A DNA stretch of 64,000 nucleotides from Flavobacterium sp. MFBS3-15 (GTDB lineage: Bacteria > Bacteroidota > Bacteroidia > Flavobacteriales > Flavobacteriaceae): assembly GCF_026107645.2 (NCBI RefSeq), contig NZ_JAPCHV010000010.1:62001-126000 (forward strand). Reading direction: 5' to 3'. The position numbers and the translations under genes are program-made. Positions within the stretch are counted from its first letter, which is position 1. Each line of letters begins with the position of its first letter. The notes beneath the pieces were generated by a model. The model was not told the origin of the DNA, did not search any database, and saw only the letters and a program-made list of their open reading frames with translations. Below, in pieces: positions 50,492 through 59,333 of this stretch.

Positions 50492-51331
50492 ATGGCAAAC
50501 GCATCTATTCAGAAGGTTGAAAAAAATGGAGGTTCGAAAGGATCTAATGTATTCGCAGCATTAACTATAGTACTATGTTTAATAGTTGGCGCTCTAGTGT
50601 GGAAATTTATAATGGGAGCACCTTCAAACTTCCAGGATGGAAATCCTGAAGGCGAGCCTATCGCCGGTAACTACCTTGCGATGGTTTACAAAGGGGGGTA
50701 TGTAGTACCTGTACTTATGGGCCTATTGCTTATGACGGTAGTTTTCTCAATCGAGCGTCTGTTCGTTATCGGAAAAGCAGCAGGTAAAGGTAATGTTGAA
50801 GCTTTCGTAAGGAAAGTGCAGGGCCAGATTTCTGCAGGCAACATCAACGAGGCTATGGCTGAGTGTGACAAGCAGCAGGGAACTGTGGCTAACGTTGTAA
50901 AAGCGGGCCTTTTGAAATATGAAGAAGTGAAGAGGGAAGGCTTTGACAGCGAAAGGGCTGAAGCGGCTATCCAGCAGGAAATAGAAGAAGCTACATCGCT
51001 TGAGATGCCAATGCTTGAAAAGAACCTTGTAATCATCTCTACCCTTGTATCTATCGGTACCCTAATGGGTCTTCTTGGCACGGTAACAGGTATGATCAAG
51101 GCGTTCTCGGCTCTTGGTGCCGGTTCTACGCCTGACTCATCGCAGCTTGCAAACGGTATCTCTGAAGCACTTATCAACACGGCTACAGGTATCTCGACTT
51201 CAACAATCGCGATCATCGCTTACAACGCATTTACATCTAAAATCGACAAGCTTACTTACTCTATTGATGAGGCTGGTTTTGCGATTACCCAAACCTACAG
51301 GAGGTTCAGGGCACGTGCAAACAACTCTTAA
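50492..51331 (+). CDS. exbB: ExbB/TolQ proton channel subunit
   Basis: 279 residues. An added N-terminal membrane helix (VFAALTIVLCLIVGALVWKF), as common in Bacteroidetes, precedes the three helices of the ExbB core (VVPVLMGLLLMTVVFSIERL; VIISTLVSIGTLMGLLGTVTGMI; ALINTATGISTSTIAIIAYN). The GLLGTVTGMIKAFSAL segment lines the proton path. With ExbD and TonB it powers outer membrane receptors (SusC-type and siderophore) using the proton motive force. First gene of a likely nine-gene transcript. Confidence 0.95.
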   Translation: MANASIQKVEKNGGSKGSNVFAALTIVLCLIVGALVWKFIMGAPSNFQDGNPEGEPIAGNYLAMVYKGGYVVPVLMGLLLMTVVFSIERLFVIGKAAGKGNVEAFVRKVQGQISAGNINEAMAECDKQQGTVANVVKAGLLKYEEVKREGFDSERAEAAIQQEIEEATSLEMPMLEKNLVIISTLVSIGTLMGLLGTVTGMIKAFSALGAGSTPDSSQLANGISEALINTATGISTSTIAIIAYNAFTSKIDKLTYSIDEAGFAITQTYRRFRARANNS

Positions 51332-51412
51332 TCAACTATTGTAAAACATACAGTGCCCGGGATGCTGACATGTGCCAGCATCCGGGTGCTTCATTAAGCT
51401 AACAGAAAAAAA

Positions 51413-52072
51413 ATGGGTAAAGTTAAAATATCAAAGAAAAGCACCAGGATAGACATGACCGCAATGTGCGACGTGGCATTCCTTTTGCTGTCATTCTTTA
51501 TTATGACTGCTACGGCCAAACAGCCTGAGCCCAAGCCGGTAGACACACCTGAGTCTACAGTAATCGAGAAGCTCCCGGATGAGGGCGTGGCTACGATAAC
51601 CGTAGGCGGCAAGCAGGTGTTCTTCCTTATGCCTAGGGAAATCAGGAGGGGTACGCTGGAGCGTATGGCTAATATACGTAACGTAAGTTTTACGGAAGAG
51701 CAGTACAAAGAGTTCGAAAACCTCGAAGGGTTTGGCGTGCCAATCAATAAGCTGGGTTCGTTCCTTTCGCTCAAGCCGGGCGACAGGGTGAAAGAAGGCG
51801 TACAGGAAGGTATTCCGTACGACTCGATCAACAATCAGCTATTTGACTGGGTGAAGCAGGCGAGGGAAGCCCAAAGGCAAATTTACAGTGATAAGTTTGA
51901 CGAAGGTGCTATCGATGCCGAGGAATTTAAGGTAAAGGGTGACCTCCAGATAGCCATTAAAGGCGATGCTAATGAGGAATACCCTACCATCAAGCGAGTA
52001 ATGGACATCCTGCAGGACCAAAAGAAGAACAAGTTCTTCCTGGTGACAGGTTTGCGAAATGAAGATTTTTAA
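51413..52072 (+). CDS. exbD: ExbD/TolR-family protein 1 (with insert)
   Basis: 219 residues, longer than the ~140 of E. coli ExbD. The cytosolic start and single helix (TRIDMTAMCDVAFLLLSFFIM) contain the essential proton-relay Asp20. The periplasmic domain starts with a Pro-rich segment (KQPEPKPVDTPEST), the TITVGGKQVFFLM strand and ends DLQIAIKGDANEEYPTIKRVMDILQDQ; between them is an extra ~80 residues (MANIRNVSFTEEQYKEFEN...). Two different ExbD copies are the rule in Bacteroidetes, presumably a heterodimer. Confidence 0.94.
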   Translation: MGKVKISKKSTRIDMTAMCDVAFLLLSFFIMTATAKQPEPKPVDTPESTVIEKLPDEGVATITVGGKQVFFLMPREIRRGTLERMANIRNVSFTEEQYKEFENLEGFGVPINKLGSFLSLKPGDRVKEGVQEGIPYDSINNQLFDWVKQAREAQRQIYSDKFDEGAIDAEEFKVKGDLQIAIKGDANEEYPTIKRVMDILQDQKKNKFFLVTGLRNEDF

Positions 52073-52094
52073 TCTTATAAAAAGATAATATAAA

Positions 52095-52661
52095 ATGGCA
52101 GAATTAAATACCGGCGGCGACGGTGGCAAAGGCAAAAAAGTAAGAAGTAAGAAATCCAATCCCGGGGTAGACCTTACCGCGATGGTGGACCTTGCGTTCC
52201 TGCTTATCACGTTCTTCATGCTTACCACGACGCTTTCAAAGCCACAGGCGATGCCGCTTCCGATGCCGGATAAGGATGTAAAAGATCCGCAAAATGATAA
52301 AACCAAGATTCCTGAAGAAAGGATGATGACCATACTGATAGGCAGCGATAATAAGATATTGTGGTACATGGGCAAATTTGAAGCCCCAAGCGTGCCGCCT
52401 ACCGAAGCTGCTTTTGGTAAGAACGGCATCAGGAAAGACCTGCTTAAGAATGTTGAGATAGGTAAGGAGTTTGCAAAAAGGGAAGGAAAACCTGAACAGG
52501 GGCTTGTAGTGAATATCAAGGCCAGCGACAAGTCGAGCTACAAGAACCTTGTAGATATCCTTGACGAAATGGCGATCACAAAGCCGCAGCTTTTTGCTAT
52601 CGGGGACATGACGCCGGGTGAGCTTGACCTGATGAAACAAACGGGAGTGTACAAAGAGTAG
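52095..52661 (+). CDS. exbD: ExbD/TolR-family protein 2
   Basis: 188 residues. A Gly/Lys-rich cytosolic start leads to NPGVDLTAMVDLAFLLITFFM with the relay Asp32. The periplasmic part has MTILIGSDNKILWYMGKFEA and a terminal ASDKSSYKNLVDILDEMAI strand-helix unit. It follows ExbD 1 after 22 bases and is distinct in sequence, so it is not a recent duplicate. Expected partner of ExbB in the energy-transducing motor. Confidence 0.94.
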   Translation: MAELNTGGDGGKGKKVRSKKSNPGVDLTAMVDLAFLLITFFMLTTTLSKPQAMPLPMPDKDVKDPQNDKTKIPEERMMTILIGSDNKILWYMGKFEAPSVPPTEAAFGKNGIRKDLLKNVEIGKEFAKREGKPEQGLVVNIKASDKSSYKNLVDILDEMAITKPQLFAIGDMTPGELDLMKQTGVYKE

Positions 52662-52686
52662 TCCTGCAACCAAAAAACAATAAATT

Positions 52687-53514
52687 ATGTCTAAAATAGG
52701 TTTATTTAAACAGGAATGGATCGACATCGTTTTTGAGGGCCGTAACAAAAAATACGGTGCTTACAAACTTAGGTCCGAAAGCCCTGTGACGACCTCGATA
52801 GCCCTGGGCATCGGTATCGTCCTGTTTGTAGGGCTTATCCTTTCGTACCACCTTCCCGGCCTTATAGGTGGGATGGGGAATAAAGAAGAAGAAAAAGAAG
52901 ATATCAAGCTGGTAGAGCTTACCGAGCTTCCTGAACCGCCGGTTGAGGTGCTTCCGCCGCCGCCGCCGGTAGTGCAGCAGCAGCAGGCGCCAAAATCGAT
53001 AGTGGAAGAGGTAAAGCTAAGGCCGCTTGAAGCTGCCAAGAAGGAAGAGGTGCCGGACGAAATTCCGGATACCAAAGACTTTAAGGAGGCAGACCCTAGC
53101 GACAGGAACGCAGAGGCCAGCCCGGAAGGTGATATCAATATCGACAAGCCGTCGGGCGACCTTAAGAAAGGTGTAGAGCCTGTAGAGGATACCGGGGTTT
53201 ATGACTCTCAGGGCCTCCAGGTGAAGCCAAGCTACCCTGGTGGAATGGAAGCATTCTACAAATATGTGGGAGCTAACTTCAGGGTGCCTGAAATTGAGAA
53301 TATGAAAACGATTAAAGTATATGTATACTTTGTTATCGAGAAAGATGGTAGCATGAGCAACGTTAAGGCGCTTAGGGATCCGGGCCACGGACTTGGAAAA
53401 GAAGCCGAGCGCGTACTGAAATCCATGAAGAAGAAATGGGAACCGGGTGTACAGAACGGTAAGAACGTAAGGGCATCTTTCAGCCTTCCGATTACTGTTA
53501 ACATCAGGTCATAA
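52687..53514 (+). CDS. tonB: TonB energy transducer
   Basis: 275 residues. A cytosolic start with EWIDIVFEGRNKKYGAYKLR leads to a single membrane helix (ALGIGIVLFVGLILSYHL). A Pro-rich periplasmic spacer (ELPEPPVEVLPPPPPVVQQQ) and a C-terminal domain follow (YDSQGLQVKPSYPGGMEAFY ... VYFVIEKDGSMSNVKALRDPGHGLGKEAERVLKSM ... RASFSLPITVNIRS). It couples ExbBD motion to TonB-dependent receptors in the outer membrane. The C-terminal domain recurs three times in the two following secreted proteins. Confidence 0.95.
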   Translation: MSKIGLFKQEWIDIVFEGRNKKYGAYKLRSESPVTTSIALGIGIVLFVGLILSYHLPGLIGGMGNKEEEKEDIKLVELTELPEPPVEVLPPPPPVVQQQQAPKSIVEEVKLRPLEAAKKEEVPDEIPDTKDFKEADPSDRNAEASPEGDINIDKPSGDLKKGVEPVEDTGVYDSQGLQVKPSYPGGMEAFYKYVGANFRVPEIENMKTIKVYVYFVIEKDGSMSNVKALRDPGHGLGKEAERVLKSMKKKWEPGVQNGKNVRASFSLPITVNIRS

Positions 53515-53526
53515 TACAATTCAGAG

Positions 53527-53775
53527 ATGCTTTCACGAAATAAATCTCGAAACCAAACACAGAAATCGCCTCAACAGCGATTTCTGTTTGTTTTTGGGCT
53601 AATCTTCTTCCTGCTGTACTTCGCATTGGGGATAATGGTCATATTCTGGAAGCAGCTGCCGCTGCAGCTTACATCTACCGGCAGGCTGGCTTTCGGGTTA
53701 CTGCTCATTGGCTATTCGTTCCTGCGTTTCATCAGGCTTATCCAAAAGAATAACAGAAGGGGTAATGAGGAATAA
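53527..53775 (+). CDS. Small two-helix membrane protein
   Basis: 82 residues with two helices (FLFVFGLIFFLLYFALGIMVIF; GRLAFGLLLIGYSFLRFI) between basic ends (SRNKSRNQTQKSPQQ; QKNNRRGNEE), so both ends face the cytosol. No family recognised. Its last 11 bases overlap the next gene, and it starts 12 bases past tonB, so it belongs to the operon and may be an accessory factor of the motor. Confidence 0.7.
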   Translation: MLSRNKSRNQTQKSPQQRFLFVFGLIFFLLYFALGIMVIFWKQLPLQLTSTGRLAFGLLLIGYSFLRFIRLIQKNNRRGNEE

Positions 53776-54226
53776 TATAGTGGCCCTGGTGGCGTTAATG
53801 TTTACTGTAATGGTGCAGGCGCAGCAGGATTCGCTGGCATTGCCCGATCCCGCAACGCTTATCGATTACGACAGTAAGATATTCGACTCACAGGGACTAC
53901 AGGTACGGCCGGAGTATCCCGGCGGCATTAGTGCCTTTTACAAATTTGTAGGCGAAACGATGGTTGTACCGCCTATAGAGTCGGAAACCGACCTTTCGCT
54001 AAAAATATATGTTGCTTTCATTGTTGAAAAGGATGGGACCCTGTCGGAAATCAGGGCGATTCGCGATCCCGGATACGGGTTGGGCGATGAGGCTAAAAGG
54101 GTGCTTTCGCTTTCTAAAAAATGGTCGCCGGGTATTCAGAATGACAAGGTGGTAAGGGCGTCGTTCCTGCTGCCGATAACCATTAACATCGAAGCGATGA
54201 AGGTAAAGAAACGTAAAAGGGGATAA
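53765..54226 (+). CDS. Secreted protein with one TonB C-terminal-like domain, no anchor
   Basis: 153 residues from ATG 53765 (MRNNIVALVALMFTVMVQAQ, a cleavable signal peptide), overlapping the previous gene by 11 bases. What remains after cleavage is essentially one TonB C-terminal domain: FDSQGLQVRPEYPGGISAFY, VAFIVEKDGTLSEIRAIRDPGYGLGDEAKRVL, VRASFLLPITINI. It lacks the membrane helix and Pro-rich spacer of TonB, so it cannot transduce energy itself. It might bind receptor TonB boxes or chaperone another protein. Confidence 0.8.
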   Translation: MRNNIVALVALMFTVMVQAQQDSLALPDPATLIDYDSKIFDSQGLQVRPEYPGGISAFYKFVGETMVVPPIESETDLSLKIYVAFIVEKDGTLSEIRAIRDPGYGLGDEAKRVLSLSKKWSPGIQNDKVVRASFLLPITINIEAMKVKKRKRG

Positions 54227-54229
54227 TCT

Positions 54230-54994
54230 ATGAAAAAACTATTCGCTGTATTGTTACTGTTAGGTATTTCTGCTTTTGGGCAGGGCAACGCTGTTGCTGT
54301 TCCGGACGATACGATTTACAATTCTCAGGGCCTTCCCGTAAAGGCGCAGTATCCGGGTGGAATGGAGGCATTTTACCAATTCCTTTCTAAAAATGTTAAG
54401 ATTCCGGAAGCGTTGGTTAGTTCTGGAAATACAGTTAGGGCTTATTTTTATTTCGTGATTGAGAAAGATGGCAGTATGTCGGGAATTAAGGTGCTCCGAC
54501 ATCCGGGTTATGATCTGGATAAAGAGCTTATACGGGTGTTGCTACTCATGGAGAAGTGGACTCCGGGGGAAATTAATGGTAAGAAAGTACGTTCAGGCTA
54601 TTCCTTGCCATTCACTGTATTCAAGCCAAAAACACCGGCTTTAGCGCCAACTACACTATTGCCCGGCGACAGCAAAATATACAATTCTGAAGATACCGAT
54701 GCCAAGCCCGTTTATCCCGGCGGAATTTCGGCTTTTTATAAAAAATTCAGTGACAACTACAAGTTGCCGAAAATAGAAACCAAAGGAGCCCTTAAAATTG
54801 AGCTTACCTTTACAATTGAAGAAAATGGATCCATGACCGGTTTTAAGGCAAAGAGCGAGTATGGGTATAAAGTGGAGCAGGAGGCCATTCGGGTGCTGAA
54901 CCTGTATAAGGAGAACTGGAAGCCAGGCGAAAAGGACGGCAAGCCGGTTCGTACTTGTTATTCGCTACCGGTTATCATAAACATGACAGAATAA
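54230..54994 (+). CDS. Secreted protein with two tandem TonB C-terminal-like domains
   Basis: 254 residues with signal peptide MKKLFAVLLLLGISAFGQ. Domain 1 starts YNSQGLPVKAQYPGGMEAFY and ends YSLPFTVF; domain 2 starts YNSEDTDAKPVYPGGISAFY and ends YSLPVIINMTE. Domain 2 is the more diverged (ENGSMTGFKAKSEYGYKVE). The YPGG(I/M)xAFY segment is shared with the neighbour and with TonB, pointing to local duplication and fusion. No anchor; periplasmic. Three bases separate it from the previous gene. Confidence 0.8.
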   Translation: MKKLFAVLLLLGISAFGQGNAVAVPDDTIYNSQGLPVKAQYPGGMEAFYQFLSKNVKIPEALVSSGNTVRAYFYFVIEKDGSMSGIKVLRHPGYDLDKELIRVLLLMEKWTPGEINGKKVRSGYSLPFTVFKPKTPALAPTTLLPGDSKIYNSEDTDAKPVYPGGISAFYKKFSDNYKLPKIETKGALKIELTFTIEENGSMTGFKAKSEYGYKVEQEAIRVLNLYKENWKPGEKDGKPVRTCYSLPVIINMTE

Positions 54995-54996
54995 AC

Positions 54997-55917
54997 ATGA
55001 AAAATACGATACGGATATTCTTTGTCTGCGCTGCCACGGCCGTACTGATGTTTGCCTGCAAAGGCGATACCGATGGCAAGGGCGGATTTGAAGGCGAATC
55101 GCTAACCTACGGAGAAGCTACTTTTGTGGTTGATAATACCATACAGCCCATTGTTGAAGATGTGCTGGCGGTTTTCCACAGCGTATACGACCATGCTGAG
55201 ATAAAGCAGGTAAACATTACCGAGAACGAGATATTGCAGGCCATTACTAAAGACTCGGCCAGGGTGCTGGTAATGCCCCGCAAGCTTACCACAGAGGAGG
55301 AGGCACACTTCCGTAACAGGAAGATAACCCCAAGGATTACCGAATTTGCAATAGATGCCATAGCGCTTATCACTAATAAGAAGGCTGCAGACACGGTAAT
55401 TAACCTTGAGGACGTGTATGCGGTGATGCAGGGCAAAGCTTCGGCCAGGGGGCCAAAGCTGGTGTTTGATAACCCCAACTCAAGCACTGTAAAGGAACTG
55501 ATGCGCCTGGCAGGAGTAAAAACAATTCCGTCAGAAAATATTTATTCCTTGAAAACTAATGAAGAAGTCATTAAATTTGTACACCACAACCCCGGGGCGA
55601 TCGGAATTGTAGGAGTTAACTGGCTGTTGCAGCCCCCAACAGACATGGTGAAATATGTGGAGGGTGTCATGGTTTTGTCAGTGGATAATGTTAAAATTGA
55701 CAAGAGTGTTAAAAAGTATTACAAACCGTCCCAGTCCAATATTGCCACGGGTTCCTATCCGCTTACGCGTAAGCTGTATGTGTTAAATTACCAGGGTAAA
55801 AAGGGCTTGGGCATGGGTTTTGCAACTTACATAAGTGCACCGGAAGGCCAGCGCATCATATTGAAGTCGGGCCTGCTGCCGATAACCATCCCTACGAGGG
55901 AAGTAGAGGTGCAGTAA
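54997..55917 (+). CDS. PstS-like substrate-binding lipoprotein
   Basis: 306 residues from ATG 54997; the longer frame to 54955 reads back into the previous gene. Lipoprotein signal ends VLMFAC. The body is a periplasmic binding fold of the PstS type (EATFVVDNTIQPIVEDVLAVF ... AIDAIALITNKKAADTVINLEDVYAVMQGK ... NPGAIGIVGVNWL). No PstABC transporter follows, so it may not serve phosphate transport; in Flavobacteria such proteins sit in the tonB operon. It is likely anchored to a membrane facing the periplasm. Confidence 0.85.
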   Translation: MKNTIRIFFVCAATAVLMFACKGDTDGKGGFEGESLTYGEATFVVDNTIQPIVEDVLAVFHSVYDHAEIKQVNITENEILQAITKDSARVLVMPRKLTTEEEAHFRNRKITPRITEFAIDAIALITNKKAADTVINLEDVYAVMQGKASARGPKLVFDNPNSSTVKELMRLAGVKTIPSENIYSLKTNEEVIKFVHHNPGAIGIVGVNWLLQPPTDMVKYVEGVMVLSVDNVKIDKSVKKYYKPSQSNIATGSYPLTRKLYVLNYQGKKGLGMGFATYISAPEGQRIILKSGLLPITIPTREVEVQ

Positions 55918-55957
55918 ATAAATTAGAAACTACTAAATATTAATAGGAGAAACAAAA

Positions 55958-57670
55958 ATGACCAAGATGAAAAATTTCAAGTTCTTAGGTTTATCGTTGC
56001 TCGTTTTTGGTGTTGCTTCCGCACAGGATGTCAGCGAGGCCAAAAAAGCAATCGATGCCGAACAGTACCAAAAAGCAAAGAAAATTCTAAACACGCTTAT
56101 TGCAAGTTCGCCTGATGAAGGTAAAAATTATTTCCTTCTGGGGGACATTTACCTAAAGCAAAAGGAGCAGGACTCTGCCGCGATTTATTTCAACAGGGGG
56201 AAAGCCGTTAAGAATGACCCTGAATATAATACCATCGGTCTTGGCCATATTGACCTTGATGACAATAACGCAGCCGCCGCACAGGCAAAATTTGATGCGG
56301 TTGAAAAAGAATTGAGGAGAAAAGATGTTGACCAGCTGATTTATATCGGGCGTGCTTATATCGGATCAGACAACCCTGATTACAAGAAAGCCATCTCTTA
56401 CCTGAAAAAGGCAATTGAGAAGGATTCTAAAAACGCGCAGGCATACCTTAGCCTTGGCGATGCCTACTATCGTGACCGCAACCAAAATGAAGCTTATGCT
56501 TCGTACAGGACTGCATTATCACTTGATAACACGCTGCTAAGGGCCAAGCTGCAGATAGGTACCATTACCAAGAATACCAGGGCAGCGTTCCCGGAAGCGA
56601 TAAAGGCCTTTGACGAGGTTATAAAAGCTAACCCGAACTACGGACCGGTATACAGGGAGCTTGCTGAAACGTACTACCTGTGGGCTAATGTAGATACCGC
56701 AAAATATAAGGAGTACACGAAAAAAGCGCTTGAGTACTACGAAAAGTATATGTCGCTTACGGATTATTCCCTTAACTCAAGGATGAGGCATGCCGACTTC
56801 CTGGTGCTTACCCGCGAATGGAAAGCCCTCGAGGCTGAAGCTGCAGCCATGCAAAAAATGGATAAGGTAAACGCTAAAATCCTTCGTTACCTGGCTTACT
56901 CGGCTTATGAGAATGGCAACTATGCAGCAAGTGCGACAGCCATGCAGGAATTCCTTGCTAAAGTTGACCCTAAGAGGGTTATCGGAAGGGACTACCTTTA
57001 CCTTGGCCTTGCAAATCTGGCTACAACAGTAGGCAAAGATGACAAGGATAATAATATCATAACCGACCAGGCCAAGTTTGACCAGGCGATAGTTGACCTT
57101 AAAAAAGCCATTGAGCTTGACCCGACCCTGATTACGGAATACAACGAGGTTGGTAAAAAACTTTTTGGGCAAAAGCTTTATCGTCCTGCTGCGGCAGTGT
57201 TTGAAATCGGTACCACAGTGCCGGATAACAAGAATGCATTCTATGATAACTTCTACCTCGGGTATGCGATTTACTACGGCCACCTGAATATGCCGGAGGA
57301 AGAGCAGAAAACCAACATTGAGCGTCTTAAGACTGGCTCTGCCGCCATGGATAAGGTAATTGAGCTTTCGCCAACATCGCAGGATGCGTACCTGTTCAAG
57401 GCAAGGATCAACAGGCAGATAGGAACTGATGCTTCGTATAAAACGATGGCTGAGGCATATGATGGCTACATCAGGGTAGTAAACGAGAAAGGCGCGGAGG
57501 AAACGTCTAAAGACAATGTGAAGAAGTACCTTGTGGAAGCTTACTCTAACGCTGCGGGCATTTATGCACTGAGTGACAAGGCTAAGGCTACCGATTACTA
57601 TACCAAGGCGCTTGCCATCGACCCGGCTGATGACTATGTGAAAGCCGAATTGTCTAAGCTTAAGAAATAA
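55958..57670 (+). CDS. Exported tetratricopeptide-repeat protein
   Basis: 570 residues, signal peptide (KFLGLSLLVFGVASAQ), start ATG 55958 or 55967. At least eight TPR units are visible, e.g. EAKKAIDAEQYQKAKKILNT, KKAISYLKKAIEKDSKNAQA, AYLSLGDAYYRDRNQNEAYA and DQAIVDLKKAIELDPTLITE. A helical scaffold for protein contacts in the periplasm. Its place at the end of the exbB-tonB operon suggests it works with the TonB motor or the PstS-like lipoprotein; that is inference. Confidence 0.88.
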   Translation: MTKMKNFKFLGLSLLVFGVASAQDVSEAKKAIDAEQYQKAKKILNTLIASSPDEGKNYFLLGDIYLKQKEQDSAAIYFNRGKAVKNDPEYNTIGLGHIDLDDNNAAAAQAKFDAVEKELRRKDVDQLIYIGRAYIGSDNPDYKKAISYLKKAIEKDSKNAQAYLSLGDAYYRDRNQNEAYASYRTALSLDNTLLRAKLQIGTITKNTRAAFPEAIKAFDEVIKANPNYGPVYRELAETYYLWANVDTAKYKEYTKKALEYYEKYMSLTDYSLNSRMRHADFLVLTREWKALEAEAAAMQKMDKVNAKILRYLAYSAYENGNYAASATAMQEFLAKVDPKRVIGRDYLYLGLANLATTVGKDDKDNNIITDQAKFDQAIVDLKKAIELDPTLITEYNEVGKKLFGQKLYRPAAAVFEIGTTVPDNKNAFYDNFYLGYAIYYGHLNMPEEEQKTNIERLKTGSAAMDKVIELSPTSQDAYLFKARINRQIGTDASYKTMAEAYDGYIRVVNEKGAEETSKDNVKKYLVEAYSNAAGIYALSDKAKATDYYTKALAIDPADDYVKAELSKLKK

Positions 57671-57693
57671 TTTACTGCTGAATTATATACAGG

Positions 57694-57722
57694 ACCGTCC
57701 CGATGCTTTCGGGACGGTTTTT
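57694..57722 (+). terminator. Terminator of the exbB-tonB operon
   Basis: ACCGTCCCGA (57694-57703) pairs with TCGGGACGGT (57709-57718), then a T-rich tail. Confidence 0.9.
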
Positions 57723-57739
57723 ATTTGCCTGATTATACG

Positions 57740-57747
57740 TATCTTTG
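57740..57747 (+). promoter_or_regulatory. queE -7 element
   Basis: TATCTTTG is a perfect TAnnTTTG box, 19 bases before the chosen ATG at 57766, and excludes an earlier start. Confidence 0.75.
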
Positions 57748-57765
57748 CACCCTATTTTTGAAACA

Positions 57766-58398
57766 ATGCTGAAGAAGGAAATACAGACTGAGGTTGAGAA
57801 AGGCCTTATGCTTCCGCTGATGGAGGAATTTTACACCATACAGGGTGAAGGCTACCATACCGGTACGGCGGCCTACTTTATCCGTGTGGGCGGCTGTGAT
57901 GTGGGCTGCCACTGGTGCGACGTTAAGGAAAGCTGGAATGCCGACCTGCACCCACCAACCAATATCGACGCTATTGTAGCCAATGCAAAGCAATACTGCA
58001 AGACCATAGTGATTACCGGGGGTGAACCGCTTACATGGGACATGGGTCCGCTTACTTCAAAACTGAAAGCCGAAGGCATGAGGACACACATTGAGACCTC
58101 GGGTGCATACCCGCTCTCCGGTACGTGGGACTGGATTTGCCTTTCACCTAAGAAAACCAAACTGCCTACAGAGACTGTTTATTCCCACGCGCACGAGCTT
58201 AAGGTGATCATACACAACAGGCACGATTTTGTTTTTGCCGAAGAACAGGCTGCCAAAGTGAACCCCAATGCTATATTATTCCTCCAGCCCGAGTGGAGCA
58301 AGAAAGAGGAAATGACCCCGCTTATCGTAGACTATGTGATGAACAATCCCAAGTGGCGGGTGTCGTTGCAAACGCATAAATACCTGAACATACCTTAA
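57766..58398 (+). CDS. queE: 7-carboxy-7-deazaguanine synthase QueE
   Basis: 210 residues from ATG 57766 (MLKKEIQTEVEKGLMLP). EEFYTIQGEGYHTGTAAYFIRVGGCDVGCHWCDVKESW carries the radical SAM cluster C-x3-C-x2-C; ITGGEPLTW is the SAM-contacting GGE motif. It turns carboxytetrahydropterin into CDG, the first unusual base on the route to queuosine. The rest of the queuosine genes are not in view. Followed by its own terminator. Confidence 0.95.
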   Translation: MLKKEIQTEVEKGLMLPLMEEFYTIQGEGYHTGTAAYFIRVGGCDVGCHWCDVKESWNADLHPPTNIDAIVANAKQYCKTIVITGGEPLTWDMGPLTSKLKAEGMRTHIETSGAYPLSGTWDWICLSPKKTKLPTETVYSHAHELKVIIHNRHDFVFAEEQAAKVNPNAILFLQPEWSKKEEMTPLIVDYVMNNPKWRVSLQTHKYLNIP

Positions 58399-58420
58399 GC
58401 GATTAGCTTTGAGAAACATA

Positions 58421-58445
58421 AACCGGACGATGTTCCGGTTTTTTT
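58421..58445 (+). terminator. Terminator after queE
   Basis: AACCGGA (58421-58427) with TCCGGTT (58434-58440), then TTTTT. Confidence 0.85.
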
Positions 58446-58625
58446 ATTTTTAGGCCCGGCTTAGGAAAAAAAATCCCAGCTTTAATTTAGCAATGTCGTG
58501 AAATGCTGAAAAAATAACGTGAACGGTAATGCGGTCTATGGTTTGTCTATATTTTGATTTGATACTTTTTGCTGTAAAATGGTTTAATTACAATACTTAA
58601 TAGTAATCAAAAACCACCAACATTT

Positions 58626-59232
58626 ATGAAAAAAGTTGTTTTAATTTCAACGTTATTCGTTGTAGGATTTGTATCTTGTACAAAAGATACGGAAGATTTA
58701 CAATTGCAGGAATCGGCTGGGGGGAATGCCATGCGTACTTCCGCGCAGGATTTGCAGTTTTATTATGATCAAATGCTCGCATCGCCTCTTTATGCCGACT
58801 ACGAAACATCGTTAAGCATTTTTGTAACTAAAAATGGGTGAAGATGCCGAAGAGGAAAACTTCGATGATGAAACGGCGATGCTTGACTGGATTGACAATA
58901 ATTTATCTAAAACCGACTTTGCAACTTATAACGATGCGGTAACTGCCTGGGAAGCTGTAAAGGATGAATTTGAACTTGTTCTAGCTGACAATAAAGATTT
59001 TTTTGAAACTGAATGGGATAAAGATGAGTGGGATGAGTTAATTATTCCCATTCCGGATTTTGTGGCTAGCAACAATGAATGTATATTTGAATGTAGGAAT
59101 GAAGCAAATGATGGCTTTATGCAAGCTGCTCAAGCCTATAGGGTGGCTTTGCGTCAGGCAAATGCTTTTGCTGTAGCTAATCCTGTTGCAGGGGCCAGCG
59201 CGACGGCTGTTGCTAATTTGCAATTTATTTAG
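58626..59232 (+). pseudogene. Small lipoprotein gene split by a frameshift at an A5 run
   Basis: The first frame (58626-58841) has a lipoprotein signal, MKKVVLISTLFVVGFVSC, and continues to ...SLSIFVTKNG before a TGA. The second frame starts ATG at 58834 and gives MGEDAEEENFDDETAMLDWI and 112 more residues, acidic and helical (WEAVKDEFELVLADNKDFF), ending in an Ala-rich tail. The frames meet at AAAAA (58830-58834); removing one A joins them as ...FVTKMGEDAEE.... The second part alone has no export signal, so the join looks original. A true mutation, slippage or a read error are possible. No family recognised. Confidence 0.7.
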
Positions 59233-59333
59233 ACAAGCAATGGGTGAACCGAAGATTTGGATGGTGTCTGTGTCTCTGTGATCCAGAACTCTGTCCAAGA
59301 TCATAGTGCTATAATTACTTACGAGTATATGTT

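Noticed and set aside
54997..55917. Phosphate transporter operon from the PstS-like gene
   Set aside because: No pstC, pstA or pstB follows; the gene belongs to the exbB-tonB transcript.
58830..58836. Programmed frameshift joining the two halves of the lipoprotein gene
   Set aside because: A5 alone, without a slippery heptamer or stimulating hairpin, is weak support; mutation or homopolymer error is simpler.
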